From contig NZ_JBEZFP010000110.1 of assembly GCF_040649515.1 (NCBI RefSeq), positions 1-31,767 of the forward strand: a DNA stretch of 31,767 nucleotides, given 5' to 3'. This DNA is from Yinghuangia elevatio. Its GTDB lineage: Bacteria > Actinomycetota > Actinomycetes > Streptomycetales > Streptomycetaceae. Below, one piece after another: positions 6,766 through 15,384 of this stretch. Made by a program: the position numbers and the translations under genes. Under the pieces are notes generated by a model. That model saw nothing but the letters and a program-made list of their open reading frames with translations. It was not told the DNA's origin and ran no database searches. Numbering within the stretch: the first letter of the stretch is position 1; each line of letters opens with the position of its first letter.

Positions 6766-8307
6766 GTGGCGAACGGCTTCTGGGCGCACGCGCAGGAGAA
6801 CCCCGGAAAACTCGCGCTGGTCGACCCGGGAGGCCGGGAGTGGACCGCGGGGGAACTGCTCGCGGCGTCGAACCGCCTGGTGCACGGGCTGCGGTCGGCG
6901 GGCATGGCGGCGGGCGACGTGTTCAGCGTCGTACTGCCCAACGGGGCCGACTACATCGTGGCGTACCTGGCCGCGGCGCAGGCCGGCTTCTACATCGTGC
7001 CGGTCAACAACCATCTCGTGGGTCCCGAGCTGGCGTTCATCCTGGAGGACAGCGGCTCGAAGGTCGTCATCGGCCATGAGCGGTTCGCCGACGTCGTGTC
7101 GGCCGCGGCCGAGGAGGCCAAGCTGCCGCCCGAGGCGCGCTTCGCGATCGGGGAGGTCCCGGGCTTCCGGCCGATCGCCGAGCTGACCGACGGTCAGCCC
7201 GACAGCCTGCCCGAGGACCGCGGCGTGGGCATGCCGATGAACTACACGTCCGGCACCACCGGCCGCCCGCGCGGAGTGCGCCGCCCGCTGCCGGCCGGTT
7301 CGCCCGAGGACGCGCGGTACGGCGGCACGCTGCTCATCTACGGCCTGCGCCCCGGCGGCGACAACGTCCACCTGGTCGGCTCGCCGCTCTACCACACCGC
7401 CGTCCTGCAGCATGCTTCGCAGTCGCTGCACATCGGGCACTCGGTCGTCCTGATGGACAAGTGGCTCCCCGAGGAGATGCTGCGGGTCATCGAGCGGCAC
7501 AAGGTCACCCATACGCACATGGTGCCGACCCAGTTCCACCGGCTCCTCCAACTGCCGGACGACGTCAAGGCCAAGTACGACGTCACCTCGCTCCGCCACG
7601 TCGTGCACAGCGCCGCGCCGTGCCCCGACCACCTCAAGCGCGGAATGATCGACTGGTGGGGCCCGGTCATCGAGGAGTACTACGCCGCGAGCGAGGGCGG
7701 CGGCACCTTCTGCACGTCGCAGGAGTGGCTGGAGCGGCCGGGCACGGTCGGCAAGGCGTGGCCGATCAGCGAGGTCGCGGTCTTCGGCGACGACGACGAG
7801 AAGCTGCCGCCCGGTGAGGTCGGCACGGTCTACATGCTCATGAAGACCGGGGCGTTCAAGTACCACAAGGACGAGGAGAAGACCCGCAAGGGCCGCATCG
7901 GCGACTGGTTCACCGTCGGCGACGTCGGGGTCATGGACGAGGACGGCTACCTGTTCCTGCGGGACCGCAAGATCGACATGATCATCTCGGGCGGGCAGAA
8001 CATCTACCCCGCCGAGATCGAGGCGGCGCTGCTGCGCCACCCGGCGGTGGGGGACGTGGCGGTGTTCGGCGTACCCGACGACAACTGGGGCGAGTCGGTC
8101 AAGGCGGTCGTCGAGCCGGTCGAAGGCCGCGAGGCCGGCGACGCCCTGGCCGACGAGCTGATCGCGTTCTGCGCCGAGCAGGTGGCGAGCTACAAGCGCC
8201 CGCGCAGCGTGGACTTCGTCGCGGCGATGCCGCGCGACCCGAACGGAAAGCTGCAAAAGCGCCGGCTGCGCGACCCGTACTGGGAGGGCCGCCAGCGCGC
8301 CGTCTGA
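6766..8307 (+). CDS. acyl-CoA synthetase (FadD-type, ANL superfamily)
   Basis: A 513-residue ANL-superfamily ligase that activates a carboxylic acid via acyl-adenylate to acyl-CoA. The P-loop YTSGTTGRPRGV is at 160-171, the A5 region YYAASEGGG is near 305, GDVGVMDEDGYLFLRDRKIDMII (A7-A8) is near 385-410, and the C-terminal catalytic lysine is Lys495 in DPNGKLQKR. GTG start with GAAGGGA at 6752-6758. It is divergent from the TetR gene and part of a fatty acid or steroid catabolic block with the FadD19-like ligase and enoyl-CoA hydratase. Substrate chain is not predictable from sequence by eye. Confidence 0.94.
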   Translation: MANGFWAHAQENPGKLALVDPGGREWTAGELLAASNRLVHGLRSAGMAAGDVFSVVLPNGADYIVAYLAAAQAGFYIVPVNNHLVGPELAFILEDSGSKVVIGHERFADVVSAAAEEAKLPPEARFAIGEVPGFRPIAELTDGQPDSLPEDRGVGMPMNYTSGTTGRPRGVRRPLPAGSPEDARYGGTLLIYGLRPGGDNVHLVGSPLYHTAVLQHASQSLHIGHSVVLMDKWLPEEMLRVIERHKVTHTHMVPTQFHRLLQLPDDVKAKYDVTSLRHVVHSAAPCPDHLKRGMIDWWGPVIEEYYAASEGGGTFCTSQEWLERPGTVGKAWPISEVAVFGDDDEKLPPGEVGTVYMLMKTGAFKYHKDEEKTRKGRIGDWFTVGDVGVMDEDGYLFLRDRKIDMIISGGQNIYPAEIEAALLRHPAVGDVAVFGVPDDNWGESVKAVVEPVEGREAGDALADELIAFCAEQVASYKRPRSVDFVAAMPRDPNGKLQKRRLRDPYWEGRQRAV

Positions 8308-8357
8308 GGCGGCCCCGGGTTGCGCGGGGCGCAATTCGGGATGCTCGGACGGAAAAG

Positions 8358-8393
8358 GAATACACCGCCCGGTGGGACCCGGGCGGTGTATTC
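8358..8393. terminator. bidirectional terminator after the FadD gene
   Basis: A perfect 15-bp inverted repeat (8358-8372 with 8379-8393) with a 6-base loop, 50 bases after the ligase stop and between convergent genes. The A-rich left and T-containing right flanks fit a terminator usable in both directions. Confidence 0.85.
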
Positions 8394-8501
8394 GCCGTTG
8401 TTCTTTCCGGCAATTCCAGGCAGCCGTGATCGGCAATGCGCGGCACCGGTGTCCTGCCAATGCGCGCGGCATTTTGCCGACATCGGGAAGGCGCGTGTAC
8501 G

Positions 8502-8543
8502 GAAAAGGCCGGGCCCCGTTTTTTCCGGGACCCGGCCCTTTTC
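8502..8543 (-). terminator. terminator for the FadD19-like gene
   Basis: Near-perfect inverted repeat of about 17 bp with one bulge and one G-T type mismatch around a run of six T. On the minus strand the stem ends in CCTTTTCC, giving a T tract 46 bases after the FadD19-like stop. The interval 8308-8588 contains no gene, only these two terminators. Confidence 0.75.
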
Positions 8544-8588
8544 GCGTGGCGCCGGCCGACCTCGGGGGTCGGCGGCAACCGCCGGCAA

Positions 8589-10199
8589 CTATTCGGTGCA
8601 GACCGACAGCGCCCACGGCAGGTCCGGCTTGCCGGTCGGGGTGCGTCGCGTCTCCTCGACGAGGCGCAGTACGCGCGGCACCTTGTACCCGGCGATCTTG
8701 GTCCGGCAGTGCTCCTGGATGCCCTCGAGCGTCGGCTCCCGGCCCTCGCGCGGCTGCACGACCACCGCGACGGTCTGGCCCCAGCGCTCGTGCGGGACAC
8801 CGACCACGATGGCGTCGTAGACGTCCGGGTGGTCCTTGACGGCGCCCTCGACCTCCTCGGTGAAGATCTTCTCGCCGCCGGAGTTGATGGTCGCCGAGCC
8901 GCGCCCGAGCAGCGTGATCAGGCCGTCGCCGTCCAGGCGCGCGTAGTCGCCGGGCACGACGTACCGCGTGCCGTCGGGGGCCGTGCGGAACACCTCCGCG
9001 CTCTTGACCGGGTCGCCGAGGTAGCCGAGCGGGATGTTGCCCTTGCGGCCGAGGCGGCCGATCACACCGATCGGCAGCGGGTTGAGGTCGTCGTCCAGCA
9101 CGACCGAGTCGGGCACCGCCTTGATGGTGATGCCGCCGCCGTCGGGCGCGGTCTGGCCCTTCACCGCGACGCCCACGCCGTTCGCGCCGGACTCGGACGC
9201 GCCCACCGCGTCCGAGACGATGACGCCGAGGCGCTCCATGAACGCGTCCTTCAGCGTGGGCGAGAAGAGCGCGGCGCTCGACGCCACCGCAAACAGCGAG
9301 GACAGGTCGTACGACCCCTCCGCCCCGTCCGCGCGCGGCTCGTCGACCGCCTCGATCAGCGGACGCGCCATCGCGTCGCCCGTGATCATGATGACGTTGA
9401 CCTTCTCCTCCTCGACGGCCTTCCACACGCCGTGTGCGTCGAACTTGTCGATCAGCACGATGCGCTGACCCTTCGACAGGTTCTGGAGCACGCCCCACTG
9501 GGTGGCCCCGTGCATCAGCGGCGCGATCGGGAAGAACGTCCCGCCGCCGTTGCGGCCCTTCTCGGCCAGGTCCTCGGGGCGGTCGACGCGCTCGCCGTTG
9601 GTCGGGTCGATGCCGCCGCCGAGCGCGAAGATGACGTCCTCCTGACGCCACATCACGCCCTTGGGCATGCCCGTCGTGCCGCCGGTGAACAGCAGGTAGA
9701 TGTCGTCGCCGGAGCGCGGCCCGAAGTCGCGCTCGGGGGAGCCGGACGCGACCGCCTCCTCGTACGGGACCGCGCCGAGCGCGCCGGTGTCCACGTCTGT
9801 GCCGTCCTCGACGACGATCAGGTGGCGCAGCGACGGGACCTTGGGCGCGACCTCGCCGACCCGGTCGGCGAACTGCCGCTGGAAGACCATGGCGACCGGC
9901 TTCGCCTGGTCGAGCAGGTACGCCAGCTCCTCGGCGACGTACCGGAAGTTCACGTTGATGCAGACGCCGCGGATCTTGTAGATCGCGAGCATCGCCTCCG
10001 CCCACTCCACGATGTTGTAGGCGTAGACCGCGACATGGTCGCCCGGCGCGACGCCGGCGTCCGCGAGATGGTGGGCGAGGCGATTCGCACGCTCTTCCAA
10101 TTCGGAGTATGTGCGCCGCTCGCCGTTCGCTACGACTGCCTCGCGGTCGGGGTATTGCTCAACCGCGTGCTCGAAGAGGTCGGCAAGGTTGAATTCCAT
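8589..10199 (-). CDS. FadD19-like acyl-CoA ligase
   Basis: A 536-residue ANL ligase. P-loop LLFTGGTTGMPKGV at 169-182, then PIAPLMHGATQW, ITGDAMARPL, ASSAALFSP, GDYARLDGDGLITLLGRGSATINSGGEKIFTEEVE and a C-terminal Lys524 in TPTGKPDLPW. From memory the order and wording of these blocks (NVNFRYV, LLFTGGTTG, INSGGEKI) match Mycobacterium FadD19, which activates a cholesterol side-chain acid, much more closely than a generic FadD. Start at 10199 has no ribosome site; TACGCT lies 7 bases upstream so the mRNA may be leaderless. Divergent from the enoyl-CoA hydratase. Substrate (steroid or other branched acid) is inferred. Confidence 0.92.
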   Translation of the reverse strand: MEFNLADLFEHAVEQYPDREAVVANGERRTYSELEERANRLAHHLADAGVAPGDHVAVYAYNIVEWAEAMLAIYKIRGVCINVNFRYVAEELAYLLDQAKPVAMVFQRQFADRVGEVAPKVPSLRHLIVVEDGTDVDTGALGAVPYEEAVASGSPERDFGPRSGDDIYLLFTGGTTGMPKGVMWRQEDVIFALGGGIDPTNGERVDRPEDLAEKGRNGGGTFFPIAPLMHGATQWGVLQNLSKGQRIVLIDKFDAHGVWKAVEEEKVNVIMITGDAMARPLIEAVDEPRADGAEGSYDLSSLFAVASSAALFSPTLKDAFMERLGVIVSDAVGASESGANGVGVAVKGQTAPDGGGITIKAVPDSVVLDDDLNPLPIGVIGRLGRKGNIPLGYLGDPVKSAEVFRTAPDGTRYVVPGDYARLDGDGLITLLGRGSATINSGGEKIFTEEVEGAVKDHPDVYDAIVVGVPHERWGQTVAVVVQPREGREPTLEGIQEHCRTKIAGYKVPRVLRLVEETRRTPTGKPDLPWALSVCTE

Positions 10200-10205
10200 G
10201 GCCGG

Positions 10206-10211
10206 AGCGTA
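10206..10211 (-). promoter_or_regulatory. -10 element for leaderless FadD19-like mRNA
   Basis: TACGCT (TANNNT type) on the minus strand ends 7 bases before the ATG, the distance expected if transcription starts at the A of the start codon. No Shine-Dalgarno lies upstream. GAATTCCAT occurs at the gene start (10191) and again at 10228, possibly a binding half-site. Confidence 0.4.
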
Positions 10212-10293
10212 AGGTGCGAGGGCGCGTGAATTCCATAGTGTGACGGATTTACTGTGCGCCGGGTCTTGTGACTCTCTCGACCGCCCTGCACCC

Positions 10294-10315
10294 TTGACTC
10301 AGACAATGATCGTCT
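10294..10315 (+). promoter_or_regulatory. -35 box and operator-like palindrome before enoyl-CoA hydratase
   Basis: TTGACT (10294-10299) is followed at once by the 15-base pseudo-palindrome AGACAATGATCGTCT (10301-10315), which matches its reverse complement at 12 of 14 non-central positions. It would overlap the promoter spacer, a usual repressor position. A clear -10 box was not identified. Confidence 0.45.
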
Positions 10316-10356
10316 TTCCTGTGCCAAATCGGTACGGGGTCGTACAAGGAGGGGCT

Positions 10357-11166
10357 TTGGCCGCCAATCCGCATCTTCTGGTCGAACGCCGTGACGGCAC
10401 GCTGCTGGTCACGCTGAACCGCCCGGAGGCGAAGAACGCGTTCTCCCTGCCGATGCTGGTCGGCCTGTACGACGCGTGGCTGGAGGCCGACGCCGACGAC
10501 GACATCCACTCGATCGTGCTCACCGGCGCGGGCGGCGTGTTCTGCGCGGGCATGGACCTCAAGGCCCTCGCCGGAGCCGACATGGCCGACGGCGACACCG
10601 CCGTCTACCGCGAGCGCATGGCCGCCGACAAGGACCTGCACTGGAAGGCGATGCTGCGCCACCACCGCCCCCGCAAGCCGCTGATCGCCGCGGTCGAGGG
10701 GTTCTGCGTCGCGGGCGGCACCGAGATCCTCCAGGGCACCGACATCCGGGTGGCCGGCGACACCGCGGTCTTCGCCATCGCCGAGGTGCAGCGCGGCCTG
10801 TTCCCGCTCGGCGGCTCGACGGTGCGCCTGCAGCGCCAGATCGGCTACACCAACGCCATGGAGATGCTCCTCACCGGCCGCCGCTACACCGCGGAGGAGG
10901 CCCGCGAGATCGGCCTCATCGGCCGGGTCGTCCCAGCGGGCACCGCGGTGGACGCGGCTCTGGAGATCGCCGCGATCATCAACGGCAACGGCCCGCTCGC
11001 GGTCGAGGCGGTCAAGCGCTCGATCATCGAGACCGCGGACCTGTCGGAGGAGGACGCCCTCAAGCGCGAACTGGAGATCGGCCAGCCGATCTTCGCGACC
11101 GCCGACGCGAAGGAAGGCCCCACCGCGTTCGCGCAGAAGCGCAAGCCGGTCTTCCGCCGCGCGTAG
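10357..11166 (+). CDS. enoyl-CoA hydratase/isomerase family protein (crotonase)
   Basis: A 269-residue crotonase-fold enzyme, which hydrates trans-2-enoyl-CoA in beta-oxidation. The oxyanion-hole block FCAGMDLKAL is at 62-71. Both acidic residues expected of hydratases seem to be present: Glu123 in VAGGTEILQGTD and Glu143 in AIAEVQRGLFPLGG. TTG start at 10357 with AAGGAGGGG immediately upstream; the frame is open further 5' but lacks such a site. It is divergent from the FadD19-like gene and so probably belongs to the same acyl-CoA degradation unit. Confidence 0.93.
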   Translation: MAANPHLLVERRDGTLLVTLNRPEAKNAFSLPMLVGLYDAWLEADADDDIHSIVLTGAGGVFCAGMDLKALAGADMADGDTAVYRERMAADKDLHWKAMLRHHRPRKPLIAAVEGFCVAGGTEILQGTDIRVAGDTAVFAIAEVQRGLFPLGGSTVRLQRQIGYTNAMEMLLTGRRYTAEEAREIGLIGRVVPAGTAVDAALEIAAIINGNGPLAVEAVKRSIIETADLSEEDALKRELEIGQPIFATADAKEGPTAFAQKRKPVFRRA

Positions 11167-11277
11167 CCCCCGTGGCGGCAGGCGCGGGCGTCTGCGCCGA
11201 GCCGCGCGCGGAGGGACACTGGAGGCAGCGGCGCCGCACCCGGCGGGCCGGGCGCGGTCGGGCCGCTGGAGGTTTCC

Positions 11278-11469
11278 ATGCCTGACACCGAGGCACGTGG
11301 TGCCGTGGCCGGCTCCGAAGCCCGGCACGAGCACCACGAAGTGCACTCGCCCCCGCGTGTGGTGGTGAGGGGCAGTGACATCCACCCCTCCGACGCCGAC
11401 CTGACGTCCGAGCAGACCGCCCACGCGTACGAGACGTCGCAGGCCGAAGGGGACCGCGGCGACGACTGA
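11278..11469 (+). CDS. small acidic hypothetical protein
   Basis: A 63-residue, hydrophilic protein, rich in acidic residues and His (SEARHEHHEVHSPP), ending in EGDRGDD. GGAGG lies 7 bases before the ATG. There are no hydrophobic segments, so it is soluble and probably disordered. The family is not recognised. It stands alone between the hydratase and a terminator. Confidence 0.65.
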   Translation: MPDTEARGAVAGSEARHEHHEVHSPPRVVVRGSDIHPSDADLTSEQTAHAYETSQAEGDRGDD

Positions 11470-11486
11470 CCGGCACCCCGGAACAA

Positions 11487-11538
11487 CGGAAGCCGCCGTC
11501 CCCGCCGCCGCAACAGGCGGTGGAGACTGCGGCTTCCG
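11487..11538. terminator. bidirectional terminator between convergent genes
   Basis: Outer 10-bp stem (11487-11496 with 11529-11538), perfect, enclosing an inner GC-rich stem (CCGCCGCC with GGCGGTGG). It lies between the small acidic gene and the DHA2 exporter, which converge. Confidence 0.75.
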
Positions 11539-11565
11539 CGCCCGTCGGGAGCTTGAGGAAACGAT

Positions 11566-13011
11566 CTAGTGGCGCGTCGGCTCGTGGCGTCGCTCGTCCG
11601 CCGACGCACGTCCCACGTCGGCCGCCGCCGCGTCGTCGCGGCCGCCGACCCCGGGCCGGTGCCGCGGCAGCAGCAGCGCCGCCACCGGACCGATCAGCGA
11701 CCCCACCGCGACCACCGTCACCGCGGTCCGGATCCCGCCCACCGACACCAGCACCGCCAGGCCCACCCCGGAGCCGAACTGCAAGGCGGTGGAGGCCAGC
11801 CCGGACGCGGCCCCCTGCTCGGCGTCGGCCACCCCGGAGGCCGCGGCGACCCACATCGTGGTGAACACGATGCCCGTGCCGAGCCCGAAGCCGACGATGC
11901 CGGGCAGCAGTCCGGCGTAGGACGCATCCTCGGTCATCCCCGCCGCCAGCAGCGCCGCCCCGGCCGAGGCCACCGCGAACCCCGCCATCAGCGTGCGGCG
12001 CACCCCCAGCCGCCCGGCCAGGCGCTCTCCCACGAGGTTGCCCGCCGTGATGGACAGCGTCGGCCCGAGGAACGCGACCCCCGTACGCATCGCCGAGTAG
12101 CCCATCTCCTGCTGGAACCACAAGGTCAGGAAGAACGGCACCGCCTGGATCGTCAGCCCGAACGCCAGGATCACGCCGGTGGCCGCGGTCAGGCTCCGCT
12201 GCCGGAACAGGCGCAGCGGCAGCAGCGGGTCGGGTGTCCGCGCCTCCACCGCCACGAAGCCGGCCAGCAGCAGCACCGCGACCCCCGCGGCACCCGCCAC
12301 CCGGGCATCGGCCCACCCCCACTCGGGGCCCTGCGCGATCGCGAACACCAGCAGCGTCAGGCCCACGGTGCCGGTCAGCGCCCCCGGGAAGTCGAACCCC
12401 TTCCGTCCGACCGCTTCGCCGCCGTCTCGCCCGACCGCCGCCGCGTCGCGCGGCAGCAGGCCGAAAGCCGCCACGCCGGCGAGCACCACCAGCGGAACGT
12501 TCACGTAGAACACCGCCTCCCACCCCAGCGCGCTGGTCAGTACGCCGCCGAGCAGCGCCCCCAGACTCAGTCCGCCCGCTCCCGACACCGCCCACACGGT
12601 CAGCGCCCGGGTCCGCGAAGGCCCTTCCGCGAACAGCGTGTTGACGAGCGACAGCGTCGCCGGGAACAGCACCGCGCCGCCGATGCCCTGCACGGCGCGC
12701 GCACCGATCAGCAGGCCCGGCGCGGTGGCGAGGCCGCCGAGCATCGAGCCGACCCCGTACAGCGCCATGCCGGCCACGAACATCCGGCGCCTGCCCAGGA
12801 GATCGGCGAGGCGGCCGCCGAGGAGGAGCAGGCCGCCGTAGACGACGGCGTACGAGCTGACGACCCATTGCAGGGAGCGGTCGGAGAAGCCGACGTCCGC
12901 GGCGATCTCGGGCAGCGCGACGTACACGACCGTGAAGTCGAGCGCCGTGACCAGGCCCGCGAGAGCGAGCAGCGCGAGTGTCCAGGCGGGGCGTGCGACA
13001 TGCGGCGGCAT
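11566..13011 (-). CDS. MFS drug:H+ antiporter, DHA2 (EmrB/QacA-like)
   Basis: A 481-residue exporter with about 14 hydrophobic helices. Signatures of the DHA2 group: LDFTVVYVALPEI in the first helix (motif D1), WVVSSYAVVYGGLLLLGGRLADLLGRRR (motif A), ARAVQGIGGAVLFPATLS (motif B), and a PRSGG-like region GAGGLSLGALLGGVL (motif C) for antiport. The start at 13011 follows GGAGGT by 5-8 bases; the frame upstream is low-complexity. It is divergent from the MmyB-type regulator, its probable repressor. The C-terminal tail is charged and His/Arg-rich (DERRHEPTRH). Confidence 0.94.
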   Translation of the reverse strand: MPPHVARPAWTLALLALAGLVTALDFTVVYVALPEIAADVGFSDRSLQWVVSSYAVVYGGLLLLGGRLADLLGRRRMFVAGMALYGVGSMLGGLATAPGLLIGARAVQGIGGAVLFPATLSLVNTLFAEGPSRTRALTVWAVSGAGGLSLGALLGGVLTSALGWEAVFYVNVPLVVLAGVAAFGLLPRDAAAVGRDGGEAVGRKGFDFPGALTGTVGLTLLVFAIAQGPEWGWADARVAGAAGVAVLLLAGFVAVEARTPDPLLPLRLFRQRSLTAATGVILAFGLTIQAVPFFLTLWFQQEMGYSAMRTGVAFLGPTLSITAGNLVGERLAGRLGVRRTLMAGFAVASAGAALLAAGMTEDASYAGLLPGIVGFGLGTGIVFTTMWVAAASGVADAEQGAASGLASTALQFGSGVGLAVLVSVGGIRTAVTVVAVGSLIGPVAALLLPRHRPGVGGRDDAAAADVGRASADERRHEPTRH

Positions 13012-13145
13012 GGCCGACCTCCGGTCGGGAGGCCTCCGGGGAGGCGGGGGGTCTGTACGCCGTCCAGCCTGTGCGGACCCTCGCGCCGCACCCAGGCCCC
13101 GGCTTTGCCTACGCACCGCGTGATCACCCTCGCGCCGACTGCGGT

Positions 13146-13151
13146 TATCGT
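13146..13151 (+). promoter_or_regulatory. -10 element for leaderless MmyB-type regulator
   Basis: TATCGT (TANNNT) ends 7 bases before the GTG at 13158 and no convincing ribosome site is present, so the transcript probably begins at the start codon. A clear -35 was not found. Confidence 0.4.
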
Positions 13152-13157
13152 CGCAGG

Positions 13158-13985
13158 GTGGACACACGTGTCGAACTGAGCGAGTTCCTGAAGTCGCGCC
13201 GGGCACGTCTGACCCCGCAGGACGTCGGGCTGCGGGCGTACGGCGGCCGCCGCCGCGTGGTGGGCTTGCGCCGCGAGGAACTGGCCGGTCTCGCGGGCGT
13301 CAGCGTCGCGCACTACACGCGCCTCGAACAGGGCCGGTCCGACAGCGTCTCGGCGGAGGTGCTGACCGCGATCGGCACGGCGCTGCGGTTGGACGACGAC
13401 GAGCGGACGTACCTGAGTCAGCTCGCCCGGCCCGACGCCCGCACGTGTCCGGAGACGGCCGTGCCGCCGCGCCCGGGTCTACGGCACCTGGTGGCGTCCT
13501 TCGGCGCGACGCCGGCCATCCTCGTCGGCCGGCACACCGAGATCGTCGCCTGGAACCCCGTCGCGGCGGCGCTGTTCGGCGACTTCGCGGCCATGCCGGA
13601 AGGCGAGCGCAGCATCTCGGACCTGATCTTCCGTCACCCGCACATCCGCGAACTGCACGGCGACGGCTGGGTGCACACCGCACTCGAACACGCGGCACAC
13701 CTGCGGGTGTTGGCCGCGTGCTACCGCGGCGACAAGCGCCTCGCCGCGCACATCGAGCGCCTGCGCGCGGCCAGCCCGGACTTCGCGCGCATGTGGGCGG
13801 CGCATCCCGTGGCGCGCGCGGCCCACCGGTTCTACCGGCTGAACCATCCCGTCGTCGGCGAACTGGAGTTGTACGGCGAGTTGTTGACGTTGCCGGGCGA
13901 CCCCGAGTACAGCGGCCTGGACCTGTTCGCCGCCGAGCCGGGTTCGGCGTCCGAGCGGGCCCTGCGCCGCTTGGCGGCGGCCTGA
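13158..13985 (+). CDS. XRE regulator with MmyB-like ligand domain
   Basis: A 275-residue protein. N-terminal XRE HTH (GLRREELAGLAGVSVAHYTRLEQGR, about 37-61), preceded by the family block FLKSRRARLTPQDVGL. The C-terminal MmyB-like PAS-type domain shows ILVGRHTEIVAWNPVAAALFGDF (about 115-138), AACYRGDKR and RFYRLNHPVVGELELYGELLTLPG. This regulator class, which binds hydrophobic ligands, is common beside exporters in actinobacteria. Here it is divergent from the DHA2 exporter with 146 bases between start codons, so it probably controls it. Confidence 0.93.
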   Translation: MDTRVELSEFLKSRRARLTPQDVGLRAYGGRRRVVGLRREELAGLAGVSVAHYTRLEQGRSDSVSAEVLTAIGTALRLDDDERTYLSQLARPDARTCPETAVPPRPGLRHLVASFGATPAILVGRHTEIVAWNPVAAALFGDFAAMPEGERSISDLIFRHPHIRELHGDGWVHTALEHAAHLRVLAACYRGDKRLAAHIERLRAASPDFARMWAAHPVARAAHRFYRLNHPVVGELELYGELLTLPGDPEYSGLDLFAAEPGSASERALRRLAAA

Positions 13986-14013
13986 CCGCCGGACCGTCCC
14001 AGCGCTCGATCGG

Positions 14014-15384
14014 TCAGCGGTACTCGCGCAGTCGCGGCCGTACGCCCGCCAGCACCAGCAGCACGCCGACCCCGAGCACCAGCGGAGGCGCCCAGCGCCA
14101 GCCCGCGAGTGCGTCCCGGCCCGCGTCGATCCGGCCGGTGAAGTCGTCGTGGTGGGACTTCGCGGTGGAGTCGAGCACGCTCTGGTAGTCGTAGAACTCG
14201 AACGCCAGGTTGCCGCGCCCCACGTTGGTCGCCATGCCGACCGCCGCGTCCCGGCGTCCGCTTTCGACGGCGGCGACCAGCGCCGCGTCGTCGCGCCGGA
14301 ACGCCGCCAGCCGTGCGGCCAGGCCCGGTTCGGTCGACGTCGGCACCAGCAGCGCCGCCTTCTCGTTGAACTGCGCGCGGTAGTGGCCCGCTCGCTCCGG
14401 GAGCATCAGGTAGCGGCTCTCGTCGGCGTTCGCGTCCGAGGCGACCGCGCGCGTGCGGGCCAGTGCGGCGAACGGGTCGAACGCCTCGGCCTTCGCGTCG
14501 CGCACCCGGTCGCCGTGGTCGAGCAGCAGGCTCGCCCCGAGTCCGGTGAGCACCGCGACGAGCACGGTGGCGGCGACCAGGAACGGGTTGAACACGCGCC
14601 GGAAGCGCCGGGTGATGCGGACCTGCACGACCAGCAGCGCGAGCACCGCGGCGCCGCCGAAGGCGACGATCGCCAGCGCGGCCGCGCGTGCGGTGTTCCG
14701 GCCGTCGTCGGCGGAGTCGGCGAGCCCGTTCTCGGCGGTACGCCCGAGCAGGTCCGCGGCCGGCAGCAGGTCCTGGTGCATCAGCGCGGTGGCCGAAAGG
14801 TAGAAGCCCGTGGCGTTGGCGGGCGGGCGCGCGACCGGGCGTTCGAGCACCAGGTCGTCGGCGAACCGGGCCTGGGCCGTCAGAGCGTCGTAGGTGGCGA
14901 GGTCGGCGAGCAGTCGGCGCGCGGTGCCCTCGCCCGCCGGGTCGAGGCCGCGGTCCAGGAGGGTCTGCAGCGCGGCGGTGACGGCCGCGCGGTCCTGCCG
15001 CAGCTGGCGCAGCGCGGACTGCTTGTTGCCAATCTGCTCGTCGTGGCCGATCAGCAGGACGTTGGCGACCTGTGCGTCCATGTCGGCCAGCGCGTAGTAG
15101 AGGTCGGCGGCGGTCGCGGCCTGTGGCGCGGTCCCGCTGCCGATGGTGTGGAGGTTGTCGCGGGCGGCGGCGACGCCGACGACGAGTGCGGCCAGGAGCC
15201 CGGCGACGAGGGCCAGGACGACGCCGGTGGCGGCGCGGAGCCGGGTCGGGACCGACGAGCGGCGCCGGGGCGACGGTGTGTCGGGGCGGTTGGCCGCGGG
15301 CGGCGCCGATCCGGGCGCCGGAGGTGTGGGCCGGGGTATGGCCCGGGTGCTCGGGGCCGCCGGGGCGACCACGGATGCTGTCAT
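14014..15384 (-). CDS. four-TM membrane sensor, GlnX-like
   Basis: A 456-residue protein with a Pro-rich disordered cytoplasmic N-terminus (1-45) and transmembrane segments at about 52-74, 235-254, 267-288 and 430-448. Two extracytoplasmic all-helical regions (about 75-230 and 289-428) are joined by a short basic cytoplasmic loop (RITRRFRRVF). This is a tandem four-helix-bundle sensor layout. From memory it resembles GlnX of mycobacteria, which with GlnH signals to the kinase PknG; the DANADESRYL block is reminiscent of that group. No GlnH or PknG gene is in the window, so the partner would lie elsewhere. The C-terminus has no kinase or HAMP-like domain. Confidence 0.6.
   Translation of the reverse strand: MTASVVAPAAPSTRAIPRPTPPAPGSAPPAANRPDTPSPRRRSSVPTRLRAATGVVLALVAGLLAALVVGVAAARDNLHTIGSGTAPQAATAADLYYALADMDAQVANVLLIGHDEQIGNKQSALRQLRQDRAAVTAALQTLLDRGLDPAGEGTARRLLADLATYDALTAQARFADDLVLERPVARPPANATGFYLSATALMHQDLLPAADLLGRTAENGLADSADDGRNTARAAALAIVAFGGAAVLALLVVQVRITRRFRRVFNPFLVAATVLVAVLTGLGASLLLDHGDRVRDAKAEAFDPFAALARTRAVASDANADESRYLMLPERAGHYRAQFNEKAALLVPTSTEPGLAARLAAFRRDDAALVAAVESGRRDAAVGMATNVGRGNLAFEFYDYQSVLDSTAKSHHDDFTGRIDAGRDALAGWRWAPPLVLGVGVLLVLAGVRPRLREYR

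Noticed and set aside
6676..10005. A very long open frame on the minus strand covering both FadD genes
   Set aside because: It is antisense to the first ligase and a shadow frame of the second. Composition is Arg/Ala/Gly-rich and no domain is seen; long stop-free shadows are usual in DNA this GC-rich.
11060..12868. 602-codon minus-strand frame overlapping the exporter
   Set aside because: Out-of-frame shadow of the DHA2 exporter with Arg/Gly-rich translation.
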